Shown one piece after another: positions 48,127 through 57,673 of a stretch of DNA of 64,000 bases. A program made the position numbers and the translations under genes. The notes below the pieces were generated by a model. It searched no databases. It was not told the origin of the DNA and was given only the letters and a program-made list of their open reading frames with translations. The stretch's first letter is position 1. Each line of letters starts with the position of its first letter. The stretch is from Symsagittifera roscoffensis (Eukaryota > Xenacoelomorpha > Acoela > Convolutidae): contig NC_087069.1 of NCBI RefSeq assembly GCF_963678635.1, positions 14,980,660 through 15,044,659 on the forward strand, given 5' to 3'.

Positions 48127-48555
48127 AATGTCGTCGTCACGGACAGCGATTTTATACTCACGGAATGTACGTGCGCTATAGCGATAACAGCGGATGTAAG
48201 CTTTAAGACAGCACTACCGGCCTACTTTAAGAGAGAGTATAAGAATATCGAGTTTTTGTGGAAACAGAAGCCTGATGTGGGAAGGACGATAGTGCTGCCC
48301 CGTGTCGCATCATAGATACCAGAGAAATATTTGTGTTTCCTCGTAACTAAGCCCACTGACAATCAACATGTAAATCTCGAAAACTTGGTGCTGGGCTTTA
48401 CTCGACTCAGGGATTTCCTGGTCGAGAGAGGAGTGACCTCTCTCTCTCTTTACCAGTCTATGATCCTAATAGGGGAAGACTGCATCCGAGAGAGCTGTAT
48501 GCCGTCGTACATATAATGTTTTCAGAAACGGACATAGAGGTCTACTTACATAAAA
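48127..48555 (+). pseudogene. Macrodomain-like region in the giant LTR element
   Basis: The reading pattern follows the macrodomain (ADP-ribose-binding) layout of the OARD1/TARG1 type. In order: a Cys-rich strand CTCAIAITADV; a helix with KTALPAYFKREY; QKPDVGRTIVLPR; strand FLVTKPTDN; LENLVLGFTRLRDFLVERGV; a short strand; then SETDIEVYLHKK. The usual glycine-rich ligand loops are replaced (the RIGCGLDG position reads DPNRGRLHP), so ADP-ribose binding is doubtful. One in-frame TAG lies at 48,313-48,315, and a one-base shift lies in the TCTCTCTCTCTT tract at ~48,438-48,450. The host family usually removes ADP-ribose from proteins or binds it. Identification is by pattern and needs a profile search. 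Confidence 0.6.
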
Positions 48556-48913
48556 AAAATTTATCTGAGCATATGCTAGAGCCACATTAGGTGTTAAGTA
48601 GTCTTTGTTAGGTTTGCTTTTTAGGCACTAGGAATAAGTTTTAGGTTAAATATTAGGGATTAGGTTGTTATGCGATAGTGTTGATATGTGAGATTTGTAT
48701 GTTATGCTATTTTAGGTTATGTTTTGTGATGCTCATACCATGGAAGCCTCGAACATTCCAGGTACGCAAGGTGACAGCGCTCAGTTGTGCTATCTTGACA
48801 AGATCGCAGGTGGACGATCCACCTGGGTGCTAGCTTTTAAATCAAGACCAAAAAAAAGTTTCAATGGATTTAGTTTTAAAAGATGTGAATGATGTTTTAT
48901 TCCAGAAAAGACT
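48556..48913 (+). other. Non-coding spacer between macrodomain-like region and downstream ORFs
   Basis: T- and G-rich stretch (TTAGGTT repeated several times at ~48,600-48,720) with no ORF. It may separate pol from a second transcription unit or contain a splice site. No clear promoter is seen. Confidence 0.4.
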
Positions 48914-49372
48914 TTGAACAAGCGGACGAGTAAGACAAGACATACACGAAGAAAGATGAGTGACACAAACGACTTGATGGATTTCATCTCAGCGAGTCTA
49001 AGAACGACTCTGGACGAGATATACGAGCGATTGATTGGCTGCAACTTTGCGCAAGAGGACCCGAAGCTGGCGATTTTCACCGTCGCACTCCTCAACGCGT
49101 TAGGACGAGAGGGTCATGGGGATCGTCCCACGGAAGTAGTCTTAATGTTGGCCTACGGCGAGACCGGGACCACCGAGATGAGCCGAAACCGAGGGGAATG
49201 GCCTGGCCACGACTTGGCTCGTGAGCCGGGACTAGACGAGCAGAGGGATCACCGATTAGGTGAGATGCACCTACCTGTTCGACCACTGCAGCCTCTTATC
49301 GAGCGAAACGATCACGTGATGGGCCGGGCGCGTCACACCCAGCAGATTCTCCAACGGCTGCTCCTCCACTGA
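48914..49372 (+). CDS. Unassigned ORF A, post-pol
   Basis: An open segment of 152 residues. The likely start is the Met of MSDTNDLMDF at 48,956. The N-terminal part is helical (DFISASLRTTLDEIYERL), followed by an Arg/Glu-rich tail. No known domain is recognised. First ORF of the post-pol cargo block. Confidence 0.45.
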   Translation: MNKRTSKTRHTRRKMSDTNDLMDFISASLRTTLDEIYERLIGCNFAQEDPKLAIFTVALLNALGREGHGDRPTEVVLMLAYGETGTTEMSRNRGEWPGHDLAREPGLDEQRDHRLGEMHLPVRPLQPLIERNDHVMGRARHTQQILQRLLLH

Positions 49373-49383
49373 AGAGAGTAAAG

Positions 49384-49806
49384 ATGAGTGAGATGGAGAT
49401 TCAAACCTCGGGGACTATTGAAACTTTAGAAAAAAAGGAGAAAAACCGGAAGCAGCTGCACGCCAAGTTGGAGGAATACAAGGCAATAGCTCGAGAAAGA
49501 GACAATTGGAAGAAGAAATACGATGAAATGCAAATAGCCCTCAAAGAAGAAGAGATAAAACACCTACGAGAGTTAGATATGGCAAGGGTGAGCCAAGTAT
49601 CACCGGCGGTTGTGGCAACAATGAACTCCTCGGATGGATCCAGGGACACACTTCCCAGGACGAAGGCACAGGAGCTGTGCACCCCGAGGGAGCGCGGGGC
49701 TCCTCAGCAGATACCGCTTTCTTCCTTGAGCTCTATAGGAACACAATACCGAATCCTCCAGACACCTATTTGGCTCCTCAGTTTCAGGAGTCACTCAATC
49801 AGGTAG
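49384..49806 (+). CDS. Coiled-coil ORF B, post-pol
   Basis: Residues ~12-65 form a strong heptad-like coiled coil (KKEKNRKQLHAKLEEYKAI, KEEEIKHLRELDMARV). The tail is Ser- and Pro-rich. A frame change near 49,690 leads to 49,677-49,916. It probably belonged to the same protein as the SGNH-like region downstream. Confidence 0.5.
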   Translation: MSEMEIQTSGTIETLEKKEKNRKQLHAKLEEYKAIARERDNWKKKYDEMQIALKEEEIKHLRELDMARVSQVSPAVVATMNSSDGSRDTLPRTKAQELCTPRERGAPQQIPLSSLSSIGTQYRILQTPIWLLSFRSHSIR

Positions 49807-49912
49807 CCAGAGCGACGATGGACGAGATCAACAGGACCAGTGGCCGGACGCTGGGTAGGGTCGTAACTTCCCAACGCTTTGATCGCTCCTTGAGTAACTC
49901 GGAACGAACGTC

Positions 49913-50594
49913 ATGAGACATAGTGCCAACGGGACCCACACGTGGCGAGACTGCTTTGAGATCTCGCGTAGTGGATGTCAGGAACAACTTGGCGTCCGCA
50001 ACTTATTCCTGCAAGTAGCCGTGGAGCATCCTCGAGCCTGCCTGAACGGCATGAGCAGGAACCCTGCCATAAACAATCAGGTAATTCCTCTAGGGAGTCG
50101 TCAATTGGTTGTTAGAGATAGTCTTGTGAGGTATCTGAACGAGATCTTTGTGAGTGGTCAGACCACTGTTCTATGTTTTGGAGGGGCCTCCGTGGCTCAA
50201 GTCATTAAAATGATGGAGTTCCAGGGCGAGGATCAGTTGGACACATTGGGGATAATGCTTGGTACTAATGATGTTTCAAGAGCCCCTGTTACCCCAGAGG
50301 GCAAATGGGAGCCCCTGCTGGTCTGCCTTTTGAATGAATCAAAGGAAAATTACCGACCTAGAATCGTGGTGCCATTTTATGAATGGTAATGACATGACCC
50401 GCAATCTGGTGACCCGATGGAATGATATGACCCGCAATCTGGTGAGGAGCAATCCTAGCGAGCTGCGACTAATGGATCTCGAGAACACGCTGCAGATGAC
50501 TGACCATCTTGCACTCACCAGGGATGGGATACATTTCAATACAGCACAAGGAAGGCGTTTCAGACAAAAATTGATGAAATGGAGCAGGAATTGA
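49913..50594 (+). pseudogene. SGNH/GDSL-hydrolase-like domain in the giant LTR element, one frameshift
   Basis: All four SGNH blocks are visible in order. Ser is in VVRDSLVRYL (codon 50,120-50,122), Gly in CFGGASVAQVI (codon 50,180-50,182 or the next), Asn in MLGTNDVSR (codon 50,267-50,269), and His in RDGIHFN (codon 50,532-50,534). A ~33-base tandem duplication begins at 50,387 and coincides with the point where the frame changes (the first frame stops at 50,389). The family comprises esterases and lipases with a shallow active site; in retroelements such domains are of unknown role. Assignment is from motif order and spacing. Confidence 0.7.
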
Positions 50595-51187
50595 GGACAA
50601 CCGACTCTCTGGCTCGGAACAGTTCGACTGGAGGAGTTAGAGTGAGGAGCAACGTGCCGGAACTACTCGCCAGTCGTCTCGGGCCCCTAGCAATGGAAAC
50701 GGGTGAAACTGCTCCCGTTGCTCCAAGCTCAGACGGAGAAAAACTGGGAACTGCTCCTCCCCCTAGAAGACAACCGTTAGAGAGCCGACTTGGGAGGTCA
50801 ATTGATCAGAGTCAGACTAGCTCTCAAACCCTAGCGAGGACGAGTAACCCTCCCGCGACGGCTCCTGCTTCTGCAGGAAGCCCATCGACGAATGCCACGC
50901 CGGCGGAGGGAATTGAGCGAAACAGTGTGCTGCTCTGGATCCGTCCAGATCCCAGCGGTAGGGGGCAATATAAAACTGACATGATCGCGAACTTGAACAT
51001 GAACACGTTAACGTGTCGAGCGGATGCAAGAAAAATTATGGGTGGAGAGGGTCCCACAGTGTCGGGAATATATCGGATATCGGGCGTGGACTGGCTATTA
51101 GCGGAGCAGGAGCAGCTTAGTCTCGCAACAACGCTCAGGTTTGTGGATCTAGATGGATTACCTCAGGACAATACTTTGGACCCCTGA
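50579..51187 (+). CDS. Pro/Ser/Thr-rich ORF C, post-pol
   Basis: 202 residues. The first two thirds are low-complexity (Pro, Ser, Thr, Ala) with a repeated SRLG motif (LLASRLGPL and PLESRLGR). The last third looks folded (NSVLLWIRPDPSGRGQYK, GIYRISGVDWLL). It likely continues from the SGNH-like frame and leads into the next ORF. Function unknown. Confidence 0.45.
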   Translation: MEQELRTTDSLARNSSTGGVRVRSNVPELLASRLGPLAMETGETAPVAPSSDGEKLGTAPPPRRQPLESRLGRSIDQSQTSSQTLARTSNPPATAPASAGSPSTNATPAEGIERNSVLLWIRPDPSGRGQYKTDMIANLNMNTLTCRADARKIMGGEGPTVSGIYRISGVDWLLAEQEQLSLATTLRFVDLDGLPQDNTLDP

Positions 51188-52225
51188 ACACCCGATCTTT
51201 TACGGACGTCCGTCGGAGAGCCAGGAAATTGACGCCGCCTCCCCGGAGGGTCAAGTTTCTGCAGAGATTAGGCCCAATAATAAGCATCACAAATTGTATC
51301 GGGAGTTCTCCAAACCACCCGGCCAAGTGCCCGGTGAGGATTCGAGAGACTATCCCCGTGCGACCTCGGTTGAGGGTGACGATAAGAGGTACGAGGGACT
51401 GAATACACCAATGGGTGACAGTCTGTCTGCTGCCTATGATCCCCTAGACATCAAGGCCGCCAAATACCTGATAGTGGCCAGTTCGGATTATCTCTATACT
51501 CCTCGTTGGCTTTCGGCCCACGTGATTTTCTTGACAGCGCCTAAATTGGACTGGGGACAATTAGTGGGCATGACAATAAGCGTGCAGAGGACGGTCAGCA
51601 TGGACCCACTGATGATAATAACTGCCGGCTCGAATGACTACCTGCAGAGCAGAGGATTGTTGTCCCGTCTGTCGGATGGATCGACTCCCAGTAAGGAGAT
51701 CATGGGAGAGGCGATCATGACGTTACTCTCGGCCATGACCGATGTAGAAACATAAGTGCGGCGACACTTCACTAGGAACGTGATGAGATCATTTTTGTGT
51801 TATCACCTGGATATGCCACATTACCAGAGCCCTTGCAATTTGTGTACACGATGATTACCACATTAGCGGAAGGACAATTCAACGTGATCATACCCGCGCC
51901 GAACAGGATCGTTGACCCCAATAACTATTATCCACTCAGTTCTGAACTCCCTGCCGTCTGGGCGGACATTTCGAATGCCATCCAGGGGTTCAAGGATTGC
52001 AGCACGACTCGGGTGGTGCTGGACGAAGTCTCGGGGTTGGAGCTGTCCAACTTTGCCAGGTTAGTGAAACTGAGACCAAGATTGGATGACGATCACTTGT
52101 TAGTGCAACAGTTGGCGAATGACCTCTGGTTCAGACAAATGGATTATGCGAGGAACGCGCAGGGGAAGACGGTCAGAAGAAATCTGACATCAGCGGAAGA
52201 CGACCTCATGGCACATACCAATTGA
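51153..52225 (+). pseudogene. ORF D with GSND motif, possible second SGNH-like fold, frameshifted
   Basis: Two adjoining open segments (51,153-51,755 and 51,797-52,225) belong to one product interrupted near 51,755-51,800. The core MIITAGSNDYLQSRGLLSRL resembles SGNH block III (GxND), and AAKYLIVASSDYLY could be the first strand. FVYTMITTLAEGQFNVIIPAPN follows. I do not see a clear block I Ser or block V His, so this is only a possible relative of the SGNH fold. It is well folded by composition and lies directly after the SGNH-like region. Confidence 0.45.
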
Positions 52226-52228
52226 TGG

Positions 52229-52887
52229 TTGTATTTATTAACGAAAGTGTGTGCCTTGGGAGAAGACGCTTTTGAGCATGCTCTAGCTGTGATCAAAGAA
52301 ATACACGGATACCTGAAAAACTTGTTCAAAGAACGGGAGCTCGCCGGAGACATGATGCTGCAATTGATGCAAGACGTGAACACAATGTCGCTAGATAGAT
52401 TCCAGGCAGATATTTTGACCACGAAAGCACAATATGAATGATCTGACACCATCCTGGGAGGTAGGAAGTAGGATAGACGCAATCCTTCCTGTCCACGTGT
52501 TACCTCAGGACCTCCAGGAATTTGATCGCGAGCTTCGTCAAAGACATCCGAAAACTGTCAATTGGTCTGGTATTGGCACTGTATGTGACGTTTGGTCATG
52601 AGAACTTTCTGAAGGGACCTGCGAATCTCTTCACCCAAGCGTTGGCGGACCTGAAACTGGATGGACTCCTTACCCTGATCGCGATGACATATGGTCGGTT
52701 GGGCGATTTGTTCAAGCTTTTGCGTTACCCCGAACAGCTGCAGGGAGCGAGTCGAGAATTCAACGCGAAGTTGGAAACCGCCTCATACCGGAAAAAGAAG
52801 GATTGTAAAAAAACTGTTGCTCCAGTACCTCGTACAACAGAACCGGAGTGTCACAGGAGAGGACAAGGCTGCAACGGGAGTGAATGA
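52229..52887 (+). pseudogene. Unassigned helical segments E
   Basis: Short open pieces in shifting frames (52,229-52,441 and 52,522-52,887). The first is helical (EDAFEHALAVIKEIHGYL). No domain is recognised. They probably belong to one protein with ORF F downstream. Confidence 0.35.
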
Positions 52888-53434
52888 GTGTAAACAGTTT
52901 TGTGGCATGCCTTTACTAACAGATCTGGCTGTAATGATGCGGATAGATCCGCTGGTTCCGGTCCATAGACTAAGAGAGTTCGTCACTGTGGTGTACGGAC
53001 CGGTGATGACATACGCGTTTCCAGACGTACAAGTGAAAGCGTACAGGAGCTCGGCGTTGTACGTCAATTTAGTCTCAGTGGTGGACTGTTTCGTGTTAAA
53101 TTGGGTGGAACAGAAGGAACTGAGAGGACTGGTCAGTGATGATAGATTGTTTGGGAGAGTAGCAGAAACAGGATGGATATTGACGGACTTTAACAACAGT
53201 TTTAAGTGCCGTATGGGCGATGTAGACCTTTCTCATATCCAGTTTAACCACAAGCTCTGGAATTTGCGACCAGTGGTGAAAGACACGGGAGAGGCGATCC
53301 GGGTCCCGGCTTGGCCGGAGGCGTATGCACACGTCAAGAAAAATCAGGATGCATGGCTGGCTGGATCTAGGCCACTGCCGAGCCAATGTCCTCAATACCC
53401 GCCGATAAGGAGGATGCTGCGCTTCATCAGTTAG
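52691..53434 (+). CDS. Unassigned ORF F, post-pol
   Basis: A 247-residue open segment. From about residue 65 it looks like a folded globular domain (DPLVPVHRLREFVTVVYGPV, ALYVNLVSVVDCFVLNWVEQ, GWILTDFNNSFKCRMG). No recognised family and no obvious catalytic motif. Confidence 0.45.
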   Translation: MVGWAICSSFCVTPNSCRERVENSTRSWKPPHTGKRRIVKKLLLQYLVQQNRSVTGEDKAATGVNECKQFCGMPLLTDLAVMMRIDPLVPVHRLREFVTVVYGPVMTYAFPDVQVKAYRSSALYVNLVSVVDCFVLNWVEQKELRGLVSDDRLFGRVAETGWILTDFNNSFKCRMGDVDLSHIQFNHKLWNLRPVVKDTGEAIRVPAWPEAYAHVKKNQDAWLAGSRPLPSQCPQYPPIRRMLRFIS

Positions 53435-53603
53435 AATGTGGCGGCGATGCACACCTTTGACTTCAGTTTCCGTGATGCATGGAGCCGAAAGAAGGTTAAA
53501 GCTCTACCCTCGAGAAACCCCGACGTTTCCACCGACGTGTGGAGTAATGTGCACACATTGGCTGATGATTGCTCCAGATTGAAGTGACCAGGAGAGGTGA
53601 AAA

Positions 53604-55127
53604 GTGGTGTTGTTGGAGGTGCCAAAGGAATTTAGGGGAGGCACATACATGACAATCGACGAGCTGGCGCCACATGGCGACGAGCCGGTGGAGTTCCTAT
53701 TGAACGACGAGTTGTTCTATCACGCGGGACTTGAACCGAGACCAGAGACTAATGACGATGATCAGATGGACCAGGATGACGACCCTATGGAGGGAAAAAA
53801 AGACAAGTCAAGTGGACTAGACATAGGTGCGTTAGAAAGGGTTTTTTTTGGAATATCAATTCAGTGAAGAAAAAGACGACGGGGACGTCGATGGACATCT
53901 ATTGTTGATGACACCATCGTTTTTCATGTCCCCTACGAGGGAGGCGCCAGCCAGTCTGTCCACAGTGGATCCGACAGGCCTGGCAGTGAACCACCGGAGT
54001 AGGGATACGCAAAAACTGCTCCATGAGTCACCTAGGAGGAGAAGAATTGACGCAAAAATGAGGGTATCCTTTCTGAGCACGTTGCCTGAGAAGGAATGGG
54101 AGAGATACCAGAGCGAACTTGAACGGAAAGCGGGAGCGTACTGGAACCGAGTGATCTTCATGGAAAAGGACGTGGGACGTGATACGCAGATACGGGACGC
54201 AGTCCGTAATGAAGGTGGGTTTGAACCAACCCATCATGCGCCATGTTCTAGGGAAATTGATGAGCTCCGCAGAGTCTGACGTTCAGACCGAGTCAGTTTC
54301 GGAGGACAGTGTCGATGAACATCAGATTATGAGAAAATTACCCGTCAGGCGAGCCAAGAAAGGGCTGAAGAGATTGATGGGGAGAACAGAAAGCAAGATA
54401 GTGAATCAGAAAGTAGTGAAGTCGAAGGCGAATGCAAAAGTGGCCTATGGCACCGTGATGTGTTCGGAGGCAAATGAGATCGGGCTGGAAAATTTGTTAG
54501 AAATCTCTTGGAGGGTGGCCCTTCAGAAATACTTCGATGAGACCATGCATGCACCGGCGAAGGTTGCAACGTACCCGGCCTACCCATGTGCGAGAACTGA
54601 CTTGCAGGTGCATCTGGCCTGGTGCCTAATACGAGTCAAGAGATCGGAGTATGAGGCCAATAATGACTCGAAATCGAAAGAACAGGAGCTGGAATTGATG
54701 GAAGACCTGCGAGTGTTGATTAGTAGAGACGATTCCGCGATTGCCTGGGCTAAGCGCAAAGATTCCTTTGCTTTGTGAGGTTCGTGGGGGATCGCATCCC
54801 CCCTCCCCTGTATTGGAACAATGTGTAAAAACCATTCGGCAGGGGGGAGTTGATCGTGATCAAAAATTTCTGAGGGCTCTCCCGGAGCTATATAAGGACA
54901 TGCCGCTGCTCATACCGAGTAAAGAGACTAATGATATAGATAACTATCGCAGGCTGGATGAAGTGAGAAGATACGCCAACAAGGAGTTGAAAGTTAACCG
55001 TGAGTCAATTCAGGCAGTCAGGGAACAGGAGGATTATGCAACCCTGGGGAAGCTGAAATCATTCCAATATGTGTCAGGCATACCAGGGATGGTGTACAAT
55101 CCAATTGTGGACGAGGAAGACAGGTAG
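53604..55127 (+). pseudogene. Unassigned ORF block G, post-pol
   Basis: Overlapping open segments 53,604-53,867 (acidic end), 53,848-54,279, 54,179-54,778 and 54,741-55,127 appear to be one diverged frame series. They contain basic helical stretches (PVRRAKKGLKRLMGR) and a Cys/His-poor globular part. No signal peptide or transmembrane segment is seen, so an envelope gene is not supported. Confidence 0.4.
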
Positions 55128-55276
55128 GGATATTTTGACAATGAGCATGTCATAGTACTTGATTTCTGGGTCGAGCGAGTCAAGGAAACTGGCATCCTGA
55201 TGATGAAACAACCCAAGCTGGGAATAATTTTGGAGGAAAGAGTGTCCAACCCTCGGTTCCCGAGCTAAAAAGGCAA

Positions 55277-55594
55277 GTGAGCTTTGAATGTCGTTCAAGG
55301 GGCGGTCCCTTGAAGACCCGCTTAGTAACCATGTGGGAGCTCATGAAGCCTTCGAATGCCAGTTTAATCTGGGATGTGACGGCAGATGTCGCCTTGGATT
55401 TGGATAATGACGCGAGTCTACATGATTTGGCCATGATACACCATCTGCTGGCCCTGAAAATAACGAAGCAGACTGGCAGACCATCTACGGAACCATCCGA
55501 GGGAAGTGTTTCGAGTAATTGGTTGAGACAGGGCACCTGTCTAGATTCCAGTTGTGGAAAGGAAGGACACTTGTGTGGTTATATTTTGATGTAA
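55277..55594 (+). CDS. Last unassigned ORF of the giant element
   Basis: 105 residues, ending in CLDSSCGKEGHLCG, a Cys/His arrangement reminiscent of a zinc knuckle. It is followed by ~450 bp without ORFs up to the polypurine tract. Confidence 0.35.
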   Translation: MSFECRSRGGPLKTRLVTMWELMKPSNASLIWDVTADVALDLDNDASLHDLAMIHHLLALKITKQTGRPSTEPSEGSVSSNWLRQGTCLDSSCGKEGHLCGYILM

Positions 55595-56047
55595 AGGAGG
55601 CTAGAATATTCTTGAAGAAAAATTTTCGAAAAGTTCGAATTGTGACGTTACATTTCTGAGAAATGCAGAGACAGCCATGTTTAGCTAGAAAATAGAAGAA
55701 AAACACAACAACAACCGAATTAGTGAGAGACAGACGGTCGAGAAAATTTACAGAAAAAAGCAAAGCCTCTTATCGTGACGATCACGCACGATGAGACACT
55801 TAACTGAAGTAATTAGCCAGAAAGGAGGCTTCAGTGGAGCTGCCGGAAGGATCAGTACCCTCCCGTGCCATGAAGTAAGAGTAATAACGATGTTTTTACT
55901 GGAAGAGCGCGGAATCGAAGGCTCGACCCCAAGAGACTGTCATTTCGTGAAAGACTATAGTAAACTAACTTTTTAGCTACTCTGATGTCCTAAACGTTGA
56001 AATTAACATCGGTATTATTTGTTATTTTAGAGTATGAGTTATTAGAT

Positions 56048-56058
56048 AGAGGAAAGGG
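56048..56058 (+). other. Polypurine tract
   Basis: AGAGGAAAGGG sits immediately before the start of the 3' LTR as placed here (56,059). This is the expected plus-strand primer position for LTR elements. Confidence 0.6.
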
Positions 56059-56393
56059 TCAATCCATCTCCAATGGATTTAATATAGAACTGCCACCAAA
56101 AGCATAGTAAAATAGGATATTCGAGCCGTGTTTTTAATAGCAATCACGTAGTCTGGGGATCCGAGACCCAGCTATGTGGTTGTCTTCGCATGTAAACGAA
56201 AGCTGTTCAAAAGTCGTTTGACTGATGGTCTAAAATTACTAACTTTTTACTTAGCCCTAAACAGACCAGAAAATCAACTGGCAAGGTCGAGACGGTGAAA
56301 AACGAGTAGAATTAAGGTAACTGACGCCTGCCAGTCGTTAATAGGTGCTTTTTCTACGCTCCGTCGCTTTGTAGCATTTGGGCGAATGTTACA
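56059..56393 (+). repeat. 3' LTR
   Basis: It ends GGGCGAATGTTACA followed by AAGATAAACCTC of the split PLE. From 56,103 it aligns well with the 5' LTR. The first ~44 bases are diverged, but of the same length as in the 5' LTR (42). Confidence 0.8.
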
Positions 56394-57673
56394 AAGATAA
56401 ACCTCTTGGGGGCAAAATGAGCCATCAATTCAGGTGCTTGATAAGATAAAACTTCCTGAACGGCTACATGAAGTGTTGTCAATGTGCCCGAAGCATCCCA
56501 TTAGAGACAAACTTAACGAAACGCACTTCTTGGCTGATATCGACGTTTTTCTCTCACAATTGAAAAACCAAAAAACATCTGGTGAAACCCTATGTGAAAT
56601 AGAAGCCGCGGCAAAGGCATATGCAAGAAAAGTAAGGCAAACCTCAATTGAACAAGTCGTTGAAAAAACCAGGAAATATCTCAAAGATAATGAGTTCTTG
56701 GCTGTGCCTTTTGATAAGGGGGTTGGTTTTTGCATAATGAGGAAACAAACGTAAGGATCAAAGCTGGAATCTTACATGCAATCGGCTCAGTTTTCGAAAA
56801 AAGATCCAACCACTGATGAGGTTATTCTGAAAATTGAGAAGTAACTTAACAAAGAATTACTAGCCATGAACAAAAGAGACGAAATAAGTTATAAGTAAAA
56901 TTGTAAGACTGTAATTCTGGCAAATTTATGGCTGAAAGAGTACGATTTTGCTCTAAGACACGAAATATTGATGGGAACGGAAATACAGCAAATTAATGAC
57001 AAGAACGGTTTGTGCCCATGTTACAGCAGGAAAGTCACATATAGATCGAAGGGGGCTGAATAGTAGAGTTGCCGAAACTGATATCATCTAAAATGCGGAA
57101 AAATACCCGATGACGTATACGCATCAATAACCGAGATAATCTGGTACTGTGAAAGCTGCTGCCGCGCTAAGAACAAGGAGAAGGATAGTCCGCAGATGGA
57201 ATTGTTCCTCAGGTATCTGGATGACATTGTTAGGACAGTCAGAGGGGAGCCGAGTTGTCTTCTCGATGCCGCCAGTTCTCTTCCTCCAAATCTGCAGTTC
57301 ACTCTAGAGGGAATTAACTCGGAGGGGAATTTGCCGCTCCTAGGTTTGAACATAAATTTATCGCAGGGTAGGGGTGTAACTTGCAGTTGTTATCAAAAAC
57401 CAACAGATAAAGTGACTATACTGAACTATAGAAGCGGCGCCTCAACTCAGTATAAGCGTAGTGTTATCCAAAGCACTGTACACAGGGTTTTTAGGAGTAC
57501 ATCTAACTGGCAGCAATTTGATAAGACTATGGAAACCAATAGGGCAAAATGGCTGACAAATCAGTACCCTGAAAATTAGTCCACAAAGGTGGCTTCAGAC
57601 GCCCGGTGCAAAATCATCGAGGTTAAGGGCAAGCCCCTGGATAGTGAGAGGTGTTTGTCAAATCAATCACCAA
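56394..57673 (+). mobile_element. Penelope-like element unit 1, remainder, internally deleted
   Basis: It continues the PLE interrupted at 37,112. Segment 56,434-56,754 encodes the PLE N-terminal region (FLADIDVFLSQLKNQKTSGE, AYARKVRQTS). RT motif A is deleted between ~56,900 and 56,920. The PHD-type finger (57,010-57,170) and RT motif C (FLRYLDDIVRTVRG, 57,202) follow in 57,196-57,579. It is cut at 57,673 and joined head-to-tail to unit 2. Confidence 0.85.

Larger units (their letters stand above)
37113..56393 (+). mobile_element. Giant (~19.3 kb) Ty3/gypsy-type LTR retroelement nested in a Penelope-like element
   Basis: LTRs at 37,113-37,490 and ~56,059-56,393 flank a leader, gag-like ORFs, RT, RNase H, integrase and ~8.5 kb of further ORFs. 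The left flank GAGAGACAAG and right flank AAGATAAACCTC join to the uninterrupted PLE sequence GAGACAAGATAAACCTC, which is present at 36,983-36,999. This shows an insertion with a target duplication of about 3-5 bp. RT-RH-IN order and motifs place pol in the Ty3/gypsy type. GC content is visibly higher than in host introns. All major frames carry stops or shifts, so the copy is inactive. Confidence 0.9.

Noticed and set aside
47182-55594. Envelope gene making the giant element a retrovirus-like agent
   Set aside because: No signal peptide, fusion-peptide-like or C-terminal transmembrane segment is seen in any post-pol ORF.
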